In this document: one piece after another, positions 10,401-21,500 of the stretch
Layout of the letters: every line of letters starts with the position of its first letter
How positions within the stretch are numbered: the stretch's first letter is position 1
From: Axinella damicornis
Lineage: Eukaryota; Porifera; Demospongiae; Axinellida; Axinellidae
Assembly: GCA_963931865.1 (NCBI GenBank)
Contig: OZ007509.1
Location: 19,684,227 to 19,748,226, forward strand
DNA: 64,000 bases
Direction of reading: 5' to 3'
The notes under the pieces: model-generated
The model's database searches: none
What the model was told of the DNA's origin: nothing
What the model saw: only the letters and a program-made list of their open reading frames with translations
Program-made: the position numbers and the translations under genes

Positions 10401-12936
10401 GCTGGCTGAGATGGACCTGAGAGGAGGAGGAGGAGGAGGAGGAGGAGGAGGAGGAAGAGCAAGAGGAGGAGGAGGATGAGGAGCGTGTCTCCAGTAGAGT
10501 AATTCAATGTTCCTTTCCTCATAAACACGCCAATTACCGGAGTGCATTCATGAATATGTCCGATTCCCTCTCTTGCACCCACTTCCCTCCTCCCGTGCCT
10601 ACTGACCTCCCCTTGCCTTCATCCTCCTTTCCCATTTCCCCCCTCCCTTCCAACCCCTCCCAACTTCCCTCCCTCCCTCCTTTTCCCCAACCTCCCTCCA
10701 TCCCTCCCCTCCCTTCCCCTCCCTTCCTCCTCCTCCACCCCTCCCTCACAACCTCCCTCCTTGCTTCCTCACCGTATCTCTCCGGAAGCAGGTGATGATC
10801 TGGGTGGCACAGGAGACAATGATCAGTACGCAGACGAACGTCGGCCATACCACATTCACTACAGACTGCCAGAGTGGCGGCTCTAGGTCATAGCGAGCTG
10901 TGCGCAACCTGCGCCATCCAATCTGGACGGAGGGTGAGGGAGAGTGAGAGAAGTGGGGGAGGGTGAGGGGTGTGAGGGGTTGTGAGGGACAGTGAGGGAT
11001 GGTGAGGGGTGGTGTGGTATGGTGAGGAGTGTGAGGGAGAGTGAGGGATGGTGAGGGGTGGTGTGGTATGGTGAGGAGGGTGAGGGAGAGTGAGGGATGG
11101 TGAGGGGTGGTGTGGTATGGTGAGGAGTGTGAGGGAGAGTGAGGGATGGTGAGGGGTGGTGTGGTATGGTGAGGAGGGTGAGGGAGAGTGAGAGAAGTGG
11201 GGGAGAGTGAGGAGTGTGAGGGGTTGTGAGGGACAGTGAGGGATGGTGAGGGGTAGTGTGGTATGGTGAGGAGTGTGAGGGAGAGTGAGGGATGGTGAGG
11301 GGTGGTGTGGTATGGTGAGGAGTGTGAGGAGAGTGAGGGATGGTGAGGGGTGGTGTGGTATGGTGAGGAGTGTGAGGGAGAGTGAGGGATGGTGAGGGGT
11401 GGTGTGGTATGGTGAGGAGTGTGAGGGAGAGTGAGGGATGGTGAGGGGTGGTGTGGTATGGTGAGGAGTGTGAGGGAGAGTGAGGGTTGGTGAGGGGTGG
11501 TGTGGTATGGTGAAGAGTGTGAGGGAGAGTGAGAGAGGAGGGGGAGGGTGAGGGAGGGTGAGGAGTGTGAGGGGTGGTAAGGGAGGTGTTTTTTTAACTA
11601 CATACATTATGTAACCAGATACACCAAGGCTATCACAAGACTCACCATTTTGAGGAAGATGAAGTACGGGTGCAGCACTGTCCTCTTGCAGGTCTCCAGG
11701 GCAGCTGCTGTAAGATCATCACCGAATATGTGCTGGCCTATCATAGGACGCTACAAATGGTGGGGAGGATGGATAACAAGATGGTGATCCTAGCCTCATT
11801 CCCAGGCCATTCCTAGCCTTGTTCCCAGGCCTTCCACACCTCCAGTTTTTGATCGCTTACAGTATGCAAAAACTGCAAGCGATCAAAAACTGGAGGTGCG
11901 GAAGGCCTGGGAACGAGGCTAGGCCATTCCCACCTCCAGTCTTGCAGGGAGGAGGAAGGTATAATCAATCAATATGCATGTGCACACCGCACCACAGCCG
12001 CCACTTTGCATGCTACATAAATAATTTGCTAGTTCTAGTTCCTGATGGCTGCCAGCAGTAGTTCAGTAGACCCAGTGTGGAGTCTGATTCGGATGACATT
12101 GACTCCTCCGACGTTGAAGTGAGGTCACTGTTGAGTGTCCTTCGGTGCCCGAATTGAGAATAATAGGTACTAGAATAATGGGAAGTTTTAGGGGAATCAG
12201 ATTAAATAATAATAGGTGGAAAAACAGGAATAATCCGCCCAAGTCTATTGCAGGCTCAGTAGCAGCATGTGGTGGAGTGAAACAAGATTAAGGAATGACC
12301 CCTAACACATTATTCATTAGTTAATTGCAAAGTTCACTATGACAGTGACACATGTGTCACTTGAGTAATGGTGGGGTGGCCAGTGGAAGAGCAGTTAAAG
12401 GTGGGCACATCCAAAGTATCTAGTACAACATTAGCCTCACGGACCAGCCCACCTGGGCTAGTCTGGTTCCCGGACCTAACCCGCAAGTTGGGTCTGGGAA
12501 CCAGACTAAGCTGGGCTGGCCTGCACGACTACACACACACCCATGCATTCAAACGCAGTAGCATAGATAGTACCTCAACGGTTGCAAAGTCACTGGACTG
12601 TTGTGAAAGCAGTTTCCGTGTACTCCCATCCCACTCATCCTGACTGTCGTTGCTCCCCTCCTCCACTGGACTGGAACCCAAGGGGCTTGCAACGTTCTGC
12701 ATCTGAGAACGCGGCGCTGCACCGGGAAGGGGCATGATCATATCCATGTCTGGCTCGCTGTGCAAGCTCATGTGACCATCCCCTTCCTCTGCAAAGGCCA
12801 CACTTTGGTTGCAAGACCCAGCGAAGCCTTGCATCGCGATCGTGGAGGAATTGGGCTGCGGATGAAAGCCATATCCGATGTTCACACTATCCGAGTAGAG
12901 GTGCTCGTCCGGTGTGTAGGGCCGAATCTCGGTCAT
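5239..12936 (-). CDS. Multi-pass membrane protein, candidate gustatory-receptor-like (Grl) family
   Basis: Ten exons join in frame with GT/AG borders: 12936-12574, 11750-11646, 10922-10773, 10416-10240, 9746-9682, 9050-~8913, 8562-8379, 7268-7176, 5852-5715 and 5358-5239. The product is about 510 residues. Residues 1-170 are hydrophilic, with no signal peptide. Then come hydrophobic segments: VVWPTFVCVLIIVSCATQII, FIIPDILLISAFVYGLYIF, FLISLGLFWIIFSLGASIF, WILVIITIVGFIVLDIAYTA, AVTILLFIFLTSS and a final VVGLFFVTGLVLFLVFQF, giving six or seven passes. The loop YSIQCQLLVYLFRNICDRM and the last helix ending in QF recall animal Gr/Grl proteins, whose TM7 carries TYxxxxxQF. The long cytosolic N-terminus and lack of a GPCR signature also fit. 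If correct, it would be a ligand-gated channel or orphan chemoreceptor. PHTF-like or another orphan family is possible. The exon 6 donor is ambiguous within a GT repeat. Confidence 0.75.
5371..5660. repeat. GGGA-type microsatellite and poly-G in last intron of the membrane gene
   Basis: Simple repeats of GGGAGGGAGGGAC with two long poly-G runs (about 5521-5552). The proline/serine-rich open frames on the minus strand here are repeat artefacts. Confidence 0.9.
6040..6290. repeat. 35-bp tandem repeat
   Basis: About seven units of 35 bp containing GGCTGGAAGTGAGGCTAGCT and ACACCTGGTGGAA, in an intron of the membrane-protein gene. The units are nearly identical, suggesting recent expansion. Confidence 0.85.
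6694..6792. repeat. 31-bp tandem repeat, three units
   Basis: Three copies of a 31-bp unit containing GCTGACCTGTATGAGTGGTA. A 35-base poly-G run follows at about 6880-6914. Confidence 0.8.
6990..7060. repeat. 71-bp inverted repeat
   Basis: The arm ACTCAGGGGGACAAAGTTTG... is followed by its reverse complement ending CAAACTTTGTCCCCCTGAGT, around a central TTTTACAGTAAAA. Stem about 34 bp with one or two mismatches. A poly-G tract follows (about 7072-7101). Confidence 0.85.
7375..7475. repeat. (CA)n microsatellite
   Basis: Long CA run with interspersed TACACGCACACATA units, within an intron. Confidence 0.9.
7887..8001. mobile_element. MITE, TAGCCTCRTTCCCAGGC family (115 bp)
   Basis: Ends TAGCCTAGTTCCCAGGC and GCCTGGGAATGAGGCTA. 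Exact 9-bp direct repeat GGATATCTT at 7878-7886 and 8002-8010. Almost the whole element is a hairpin (GAGGAGAAAAGGGCC on the left, GGCCCTTTTCTCC on the right). Confidence 0.9.
8684..8900. repeat. Poly-C and CCCT-rich simple repeats
   Basis: Poly-C of about 20 bases, then CCTCCCTCCC-type low-complexity sequence in the intron between membrane-protein exons 6 and 7. Confidence 0.9.
9060..9630. repeat. (GGGA)n satellite-like tract, ~570 bp
   Basis: Nearly uninterrupted GGGA/GAGAGGGA repeats filling the intron between exons 5 and 6 of the membrane-protein gene. Open frames of pure E/G/R or S/P/L on both strands are artefacts. Confidence 0.95.
10920..11590. repeat. ~47-bp minisatellite
   Basis: About fourteen imperfect units of GTGAGGGAGAGTGAGGGATG followed by GTGAGGGGTGGTGTGGTATG, filling the intron between exons 2 and 3 of the membrane-protein gene. 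Confidence 0.9.
11814..11921. mobile_element. MITE nested inside another MITE of the same family
   Basis: The inner element runs from TAGCCTTGTTCCCAGGC to GCCTGGGAACGAGGCTA, flanked by an exact 9-bp repeat GGCCATTCC (11805-11813 and 11922-11930). The left flank (11791-11807, TAGCCTCATTCCCAGGC) is itself the terminus of another family member, so this copy jumped into its relative. Confidence 0.85.
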
Positions 12937-13227
12937 TGTGCTCCTGTGCTCAGATCCAAGGTCTGCCTACATCGATCCGCTGCAACAATCAGGGGAAACC
13001 CCTCCTTAATTGATACGTATCATGTGTCTGATCACGTGACTGCATTGGAATCGGCTGCACTGTACCGAGAAAGCTGCATGTCGACAATAGCAAGGTATAG
13101 TGCAATTCTCGTGGGTATGTTCTCTTCGTCAACATTGAACACTTTGTAACAGAGTACAGCCGCAACTTGAGCAAGGCGGGTGAATTCTAATTAAAGCGCA
13201 CCTGACTACTTCACGATTGTGATTGCA
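12937..13227. promoter_or_regulatory. Divergent (bidirectional) promoter region between membrane gene and TBL1
   Basis: Only about 290 bp separate the two start codons on opposite strands. No TATA box is obvious. A GTCTGATCACGTGAC word (E-box CACGTG-like core) and a CCAAT-type ATTGG lie near 13030-13050. Promoter function is inferred from the head-to-head arrangement. Confidence 0.45.
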
Positions 13228-16200
13228 ATGAGTATTACAAGCGACGAAGTGAACTTCCTGGTCTACAGATATCTTCTGGAGTCAGGTACTGCCACAATGA
13301 AGTAGTCTTCCGATAGCGTGTGTTCACACTGTGCTCTACTGGCCCGACGTTCTCAGGTTTCCAGCACTCGGCGTTTACGTTTGGTTTGGAGAGCCACATC
13401 CACCAGACCACCATCAATGGCACCGTCATTCCACCTGGGGCACTCATCTCCGTGCTGCAGAAGGGCCTGCAGTATGTGGAGGCCGAAGTCAGCATCACTG
13501 AGGTGGATGGCCAGGGGCCCGAGGGGGGATTTGTATTGTGGGATCGAGGGTACTATGGAGACGGTATATAGCAAGGGGGAGGAAAGGCTCCATGCGGAGA
13601 CCTGTGTTGTTACTCAGGTGTCCGTACAAGGTGCACATACTCATTTAAGTTACGCTTGAAATCTTGACTCAGACCCACTGATATGAGTTGATGTGTTGAA
13701 CATCTGTCCAACCTAGAATCCCTGCTTAATAGATCACAGTAGTGGATATGAACCCAGATTTTTGTCCTAAAACATCACCAATTGGATTACGGTTGAGATC
13801 TGAAATCAGAGGAGCACACCTCATCCATTCTCTCTCCTCCCTCTTCCTCCCTCCTCCCTCCCCCCTCCACAGGATGGCACCGTACTGGATGAGAAGGTGA
13901 TCTCCCCTCTCTCCCTGGTGGATGCAGTGATCCGTGACAGCTCCCTCTCCCAGCGCCCCTCGCAGACCAAGGTGGAGCTCACCAACTCCCACGACACTCC
14001 TTCCACAGCAGGTGCGGAGGTGCAGGGAGGAGTGAAGACTGAGAGCACAGGTCAGTGAGGATCGCTTCTTATGAAGTCTTCTAGTGCTCTGATTTGTGCT
14101 CTGGACTGGTGATTTATGCATGTGTTGTGGGAAGTAAAATGGCCAGAAGTGGCTCTACTGTACCACCATATTCCTCCCTCCCTTCCGTTCTTTCGTGCTC
14201 CTTCCACCCTTCCTCCATCCTCTCTTTCGCACACCTCCCCCTCCCCCTTTCACATTTTCTCGCTCCCTGCCCCTTCCTCCTTCCCCCTTCTGCCCTCCCT
14301 CCACCCTTCCTCCCTCCACTTCCCTCCCCCTCCCTCCCTCCCTCCCTCCCTCCCTCCCTCCCTCCCTCCCTCCCTCCCTCCCTCCCTCCCTCCCTCCCTC
14401 CCTCCCTCCCTCCCTCCCTCCCTCCTACTTTTCCTCACTCTATCCTCACTCTATTGTCCTCCAGGAGAGCCAATGGAGGTAGAGCGCCATTCCTCTGTGG
14501 CAGTGGTCCCTCCGTCTGCTGATGTTCCTCCCGGGAGAGTGACGGTGCTGAGGGGACACGAGTCGGAGGTTTTCACATGTGCATGGAGCCCGAGTGGAGA
14601 CATCATCGTGTCTGGGTGAGGTGGGGGGAAGGGATTTGGATTGTGGGAGGAAAGGAGGGAGAGCGATGTTGGGAGCCCTCTCCTATGTTAATGTTTCCAC
14701 TCTCAGCTCAGGTGACTCAACTGCCCGCTTGTGGCGGCTACGAGAGGACAGGTCACATGACCCTCCGATTGTGTTGCCCCACGAGCCTGTAGGTAGTAGC
14801 TCACAGAAGTGCAACAGGGACGTGACTACCGTCCACTGGAATGTGAGTGTGCATGTGTGTGTGTGCTTTAGTATGCATTCTCGGAGATGATCCTCCCTCT
14901 CTCCTCCGGTCCTCCCCCTCTCCACTGCAGTCAGAAGGCTCAATGCTGGCCACAGGCTCCTACGATGGTGTGGCGCGGCTGTGGACCACAGAGGGGGAGC
15001 TCAAGGCCACCCTCGTCCAGCACTCGGGGCCCATCTTTGCTCTCAAATGGAACACCAAGGGCAGCTACATTGCAACAGGAGGCGTGGACAAGACCGCCAT
15101 CGTGTGGGATGTGCAGAGTGGAGAGGTGAGTCGTGTGGGATGTGCAGAGTGGAGAGGTGAGCGGAGAATGAAAAATGTTTCGCTACAGCTAGTTTCTTGT
15201 TTATTAGTCATACCTTTACCTCCCTTGCCCTATCATCTCTCCTCTCCTTTCTGCTCCCCTTCCTCCTCCCTCTTCCCCTGCCCTCTCCCTCCTCTTCCCT
15301 CTTCCCTTGGCTCCCAACTCACCCTCCTCCCTCTTCCCCCTCCTCTTCCTCCCTCTTCCCCTCCTCTTTCTCCTCCTCTTCTCCTGCCCTCCCCCCTCCT
15401 CTTCCTCCCCTCCTTCCCTACTCCTCCCTCCCCTCTCCCAGGTGAAGCAGCAGTTTGCCCACCACAAGGCACCCACCCTCGACGTGGACTGGCAAAGCAA
15501 CAACTGTTTTGCCTCCTGCTCCACAGACAAGCTCATCCACGTTTGCAAGTTGGGAGCTGACCGTCCCTTCAGAACTTTCCAAGGTCACAAGGTTAGTCTG
15601 TCCGTCTGTCCATGCATCAACATCATGCTGGGTTTTGGTGAGGAGGGGATAGGAACATTCTGAGATCCCCCCCCCCCCTCCTCCCCCCTCCTCCCCCCAA
15701 GAAGAGACTGGGGATCACATCCCACAGTCAGCCGTGATGACAACTTGCTCATGATTGTACATGTATCCCTCCATGGGAATGGCCTGGGTGATATTGCAGG
15801 TGCGGTGTACAGCACTCACTACTGTACGGGCGTGCATTCACGGGTGTGTGTGACCTTCCTCCCCCTACAGAATGGTGTCAACGCAGTGAAGTGGGACCCG
15901 TCGTGCACCCTGCTGGCCTCTTGCTCTGACGACCATACTGCCAAGGTAACGTCGCAGTAGTATGGCTAAATTGGCTGAAACAGCACTCCTGATCTGTAGA
16001 TCAACTGATCTTCCATTTCTGCCAGTAATGGAAGTTACTGCAAACTAAAATTGGCAGAAACAGCACTCCTGGTGAGCGACAGATCCCTGCTCAGTACTGC
16101 ATCCACCAAGGGATGAACAGTGAAACCAGCAAACATAAAGTCTTGTCATCGAAGTTCTGTTTGCTACATGTACACTGCCAAGTGTACATGTAGTTTATAC

Positions 16201-17925
16201 TACACTAGGTACAGTATCTTGGGCTAGGAATGAGATATGAAGCTGGGATTTGCACCATTGTGACCAGCATGAATGGAGCTTTCCAATGATGTCCATTTTG
16301 CTGTAGGTTGAATTTTGACCCAAAATCACGAAAATCCATGGATTATAGCCTTTGGTCGAGTGTGATTTTTGACAAAAATGAGACCGAAATTAAAAGTCAT
16401 TTTAAGGACATCCTTTGAAAGCTCATTTTATGCTGACCACAATGGCACAATCCCCAGCTGCATATCTCAGTTCTCTTCCAAGTCTATACCCTCTTGGTTC
16501 ACTGGTCCATTTCGGAAAGAATGGCACATCAGTCAATAGAACAGGAGTGCTGTTTCTGCCAATTTTGCAAACTTGGCATGTCAAACTGCTATTATTTTGG
16601 CAGCAGGTGGTTTCCAAAATGTACATCTTTGGAACAAAAACATACCTCCTATTATTGGGGCGATGAATGACCCCATTATAAATCTGCCTCTTCCAGGTGT
16701 GGACCACAAAGCAGGAGTCATGGCTGCACGACTTCCGGCAGCACTCAGGGGACATCTATACCCTGCAGTGGAGCCCCACGGGGCCCGGCTCACTCAACCC
16801 CAACTCCTCCCTCATCCTAGCAACGTGAGTCACTAGCACTATCCCCTTCCCAGGGCTTGACCCTAGTTGACCTGAACCCTCTCCCCCTCCCAGGGCCTCC
16901 TTTGACTCGACGGTCCGGCTATGGGAGATGGAGAAGGGAGCCTGCCTGCACACCCTCCGGAAACACATCGACCCAGTCTACTCCGTGGCCTTCAGCCCAG
17001 ACGGAAAGTTGCTAGCCAGCGGGTCCTTCGACAAGTGCCTCTACATCTGGTCCACACAGGTTACAAAACGGCATTAGCCTTCCAGTGAATAATATCTTGT
17101 CAATTCTGTTGCTACAGTAGGGCAACTTAATTGTAGCCATACTTCACCGTACAGACTACGATTCAGATGTGAACATTCAGGGAATGAGCTTCAGCCACCA
17201 ACGTGATGTGATGTTTCTGCTGAATCTGGTAGCCAACTGACCTCATTCGGAATGAGCGAGAGCGCATGATGACATCATGAGTCCTTCCCAGGCTCCCCAA
17301 CCCCAGCTCTGTTGCATGCTGTACGGGACAAACATCTAGGAACAGGTCTTTGCCAACTTTGAGAGGACATTACAGCTCGCAGACCGAACATCCAGCTATC
17401 TGTGCCAATTGGGCAGACATAGTTATTGCCATGAGTTCACTCGTTTAACTATGTCAGCTTGGAATGCAACTGGGTATGATGAAGTGTGAGCTCATGATGT
17501 CATCATCATGGTTGTTGCCGCCACACAGGATGGCTCTCTGGTGAAGCAGTACAAGGGGGCGAGTGGGATCTACGAGGTGTGCTGGAACCGGGACGGAAAC
17601 AAACTGGCAACTAGTTTCTCTGACAACACAGTAAGTGCAATGTCAGCATAGTAGTAGCAATTACTGTATTAACCCTTCTCTGAAGCATAGGATATAAGAT
17701 ATTAACCCTTCTATGAAGCAGAATATTAACCCTTATATGATATTTAGCCTAACATTTCAGAGACTCTACTTGTATTGTGTGCAACGAGACTAAGTAGCCG
17801 TATACTCGTTGGCAGTCATTGTATTCTACCAAATTAATCTGAGAAGCTAGAGAATGACAATCCATGGATGTACTCCTTTCTCTGTCATTCTGCAGGTATG
17901 TGTATTAGACATTAGGGGACTATAG
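13228..17925 (+). CDS. TBL1XR1: TBL1/TBL1XR1 F-box-like WD40 corepressor subunit (complete)
   Basis: Twelve exons join in frame: 13228-13285, 13357-13502, 13873-14050, 14465-14615, 14707-14842, 14931-15125, 15442-15591, 15871-15945, 16697-16824, 16894-17059, 17529-17630 and 17896-17925, giving 504 residues (human TBL1XR1 is about 514). The start [20 protein letters not shown] opens the LisH domain. [13 protein letters not shown] ends the F-box-like region. A low-complexity linker (residues about 70-150) precedes a C-terminal eight-bladed WD40 propeller with typical blades ([50 protein letters not shown]). It ends VCVLDIRGL. In animals TBL1 tethers NCoR/SMRT-HDAC3 complexes to chromatin and recruits ubiquitin machinery for cofactor exchange. 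Splice sites are strong throughout, with no lesions. TBL1X and TBL1XR1 cannot be told apart in an early animal, so this is probably the single ancestral type. Confidence 0.97.
14320..14425. repeat. (CCCT)n microsatellite in TBL1 intron 3
   Basis: Uninterrupted CCCT repeat of about 100 bp just upstream of the exon 4 acceptor. Confidence 0.95.
15946..16696. other. TBL1 intron 8 with a repeated 3' part
   Basis: Intron of about 750 bp. It contains a duplicated phrase (AATTGGC.GAAACAGCACTCCT at about 15970 and 16045, and its reverse complement near 16540-16565), suggesting an inverted-repeat insertion. No coding content recognised. Confidence 0.5.
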
Positions 17926-18337
17926 GACAGGAACTCCCATTGCTCTGATAGACACATATACGGACACTGGACTCCCGGACACTGGACTCACAGACAATGG
18001 ACTCACGGACATGCATCATGCCTTCACTCTCGGTGTCACGGAATTCCTCACACATGCTGTGGCACGCACACTGTTCCCTACACACACAGTCTCTATACTT
18101 CTGCTGTAACTATCTTTATAGTAATTTATGAGAGATCAGTATTAAATTTTTATGCTGAAATTAATGGCTAAAAGTACTAACTCGAGCAGCAGTGCTGCTA
18201 ACAACAGTGCGGCATTGGAAAGTACAAAGGTCAAGTGTATGTGTATGTATACTTACATGTACCATAAGAGTTGCTAAAGCAGCGAATGCTGTGAAGTGCT
18301 ATGTCCAGAACCCGGAAGCCCATACAAAGAGCGCACA
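17926..18337. other. TBL1 3' untranslated/intergenic region
   Basis: After the stop codon there are short GGACACTGGACTC tandem words (about 17965-18010) and a possible poly(A) signal variant ATTAAA at about 18142. Nothing else recognised before the convergent coiled-coil gene. Confidence 0.4.
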
Positions 18338-18373
18338 ATGACATCATCATCATTGCAATGATGATGATGTCAT
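18338..18373. repeat. Perfect 36-bp palindrome with CRE-like half-sites
   Basis: ATGACATCATCATCATT, GC, AATGATGATGATGTCAT: 17-bp arms with no mismatch. A second looser arm follows, to about 18410 (GATGACATCATG). The whole block is bracketed by GAGCGCA and TACTCTTG, like the CAAGAGC-ended hairpins at 38557, 56376 and 63752. Confidence 0.8.
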
Positions 18374-18565
18374 CATGATCATTGCAATGACGATGACATC
18401 ATGTACTCTTGAAGACGAGCTATATACTTCAAGCTAGCAGTGCCTAGAGAAAACATCGGTTTCACTAGCATCCTAATTGTGAAGCACTGAATGTTTTGCA
18501 GTGAAGGTTGCGCATGCAGAAACCATGATTACCAGAAACATACATACTCATTTGAAACAGTTTGT

Positions 18566-21500
18566 TCACTTCAGGGGAGGCAGCTTGATGGAGTCGTGTG
18601 TGTCATGGTGGCGTACCTGATGCGCCAGCGAGCCAGAATGGTTCAGGAGATCGAAGAATGTTGTCTGGGCAGGCCGGCCTCCTACCTGAAGAGGATTAGG
18701 GGTTAGGTAGTAGGTGCTCAAGGCTGCATGTAATCGACATTACGCAGGGCTGAGACAAGGAGGGGTAAAATGATGAAAAGCTGGGTGGGTGCCTGGGAAC
18801 AATGCTAAGTGTTGCAAGCGACAATTGCTGGGGTGAGAAGGCCTGGGAACGATGCAACATACATGTACTACTTACCACTGTGCCAGTGGCACTCCTGGCC
18901 ATTGATCTCCCTCCCCCTCCTCCTCCTCCTCTCATGTCCACACCGTATCCCTCACTCCGTCCCACCCCTCCACTACCAAACGGCACCCCTCCACTCTTCA
19001 CACCACTGGCTGTTGTAGGCTGGGATGAAACATAATTCTTGACCTGCAGAAACACCCTCGGGGCCTTTGTACCGTGGAGATTAAACGGCTTGTAAAGTTT
19101 GGGTTTTCTGCGTTTTGGAAGTGGGTTAGCAGCAGTTAGGGTTTCCTCATGGAAGTGCTGTGGATGCGAGAGTATGTGAGTGTGTACATTTGAGTGCCTC
19201 CTTTCGCTATGGCCGCCATAGGCACTTCTGCTGCCTCCGATGTGCACGTGATGTGCAGTGGTGTCGATCTGCAGCTGGTTGGGTCCACTAAGGGCGTCTG
19301 AAGGACCCGTTGCAACACTTTCATAGGGTGAGGTATGAACAGGGTGGCTGCGTGCCTGATATCCATGGCTTTGGGGAAAGAATCTACCCTGGAAGGGATG
19401 GAGGGAGGCAGGGAATGAGTTTCAAGCATAAAGTATTCTATAGAAACTCGTGCTTGTTTCTTGTGGGCCTCAGCTCAACTGCATGCACCAGATCAATATG
19501 CTGGCCAATCAGAATGCTTACCACATGTGCGTGTGAATACAGGTGCTGGTGGTATGGTCTGGAGTACTGTCTGAGCCTCTCCATCCTAGACCTCTGCTGT
19601 GGCAGCTCGTTCTGGTTCTGCAGAGATGATGTGATGAACATGCACTTCATTGATGAAGTGATTGCATCCACAACATGGATTCTACACAGCCACAGTATAC
19701 CTGCTTATGGTTGATGTTGTGTCTGCTGACACCATGAGCTTCCAACACCAGACCCTAGCAACAGAAACCAACGTGATGAGTAGCACCTAAACAAGCTTCA
19801 TGCAAAAGGGAGCTAGCTCACCTTTACATCCTCGGGCAGAGGGAACTTGAAGGCCTGGGGCTGCTTCTGTCTGTGCTCGGCCATTGCGCTCACCACCGAC
19901 TGCAGCCTGTTGCGCTGCAAAGCCAAGTCATCCACACATCATTATACCACCTCCAAGCTCAGGAGAGTATAGCTACGTATACTTGTACATGGCATCTGCA
20001 TCTCAACATGCACACACAAGAGCTATAGTGATGCTCTGTGAATAGCTTTACCTGAGCATGAATCTTTGAAGTAAGGACCTTCTCTCCTGCCTTCAGCACT
20101 GCAGAATGAGACCTTGTGTGAATGGCTCTGCCATTGCAATAATGAACTTTATGTCATTGCATGCTATGGCAATGACACTCTTCAGTCTAGGCTTTGAAGT
20201 GTGCATCACATGTATTGAAACCCTCATTAATAATTAATATTGCTGGCCATACAAACCAGAGATAATTTGCATGTCTGAGGTGATGTCTCTCCTGGAAACC
20301 ATTGGTAATTGCCTGTCCTTCTGTGAATTTTGAGCGTATAATATTTTGTTCCCATTGTATAATGCAGTGCAGTACATGACATGAAGACATTTAAAGTTCT
20401 TGCATGTTAATGTGGATGATGATGATGATGGTGAGGCTTGCCTTCAATTGCCTGATCAGCAAACGTCACCACCTTCTCCTTGAGTTTCATCTGATGGTTG
20501 TGAGCATTGCTGCTGACACTTTGAGGAAGACCACTGGGCTGTGGGGTGGGTGCAAGCATTCTGTCACTTAAACCCTATAGCCATGTGGAGCAAGTCAGAT
20601 TAATTCTATACACAATGCAGCAGTGGGTGCCTGATTAACTTCTATACACAATGCAGTTGAATTTGTTCCTTTATCTATCCTTGAACTAAACCCTTGTATT
20701 GCAGGATGCCTGACCTTGAGAATCAAAAATAGTGGGCTTTGATATCACGCCAACTCATCCAGTGTTAATTGTGTGCTATAGAGACCAAGTAGCTGTTAGC
20801 CTCGTTCCCAGGCCATGTAGGCTAGGCTAAAGTAGCTGTGTGCTATAATTATCCCACAAAGTATGTGAGTTACCGAAGTGCCACTGTGCTTGGACATCTG
20901 TAGCTTCTCACTGTCTGGCAGCTGTGCCATGAGTGAGTCAGCTGCGCTGGACATCACATCGGCTACGAGATGAGCAATGCAGGAGAGAAAATGATGACAA
21001 GCAAAAAATAATGATTAACCTACAACCTAGCTAAATGGTTACCACAGGACTGGTTTTCATTGTGAGAATTACAAGTTGTAAGTTATTAACCCTTTAACCA
21101 CCGAATTCTTCCCACCAAGACAACACATTTTCATGCATTCAGCGCACACCACTTTCGTAGGCACTCCTCTCCCACAGCATTCGCTCCTCAGCGGCCAAAC
21201 TTGGTGGGGCCCGCACACATGGAGAGACCCCTCTGGCAATACCGTTAATGATATTCATGACCCCCCACAAGGCCAGCAATCGGAGGTCAAAGGTGGATGT
21301 CAGCCGGATTTTCGCCCAGCATTTCCCTAAACTTGGGCCAGATCTGACTGATGGCACACCTTACACCACCAATTTGCAGGTTTTCTTGAGGCCCTGGGTG
21401 GGGTCTATGAATATCATTAGAATCAAAAATTCTCGGGTCAATGAATCTCATTAAAATCAAAAAACGCCCACAACAGGCCGAAGGGGGGGCTGCCGCCCCC

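Noticed and set aside
10888..11607. 239-codon Thr/Leu/Pro/His-rich frame on the minus strand
   Set aside because: Artefact of the 47-bp minisatellite.
13320..13571. A shorter TBL1 start at the ATG at 13320
   Set aside because: The upstream exon 13228-13285 encodes the conserved [20 protein letters not shown] and splices in phase, so the later ATG is intronic.
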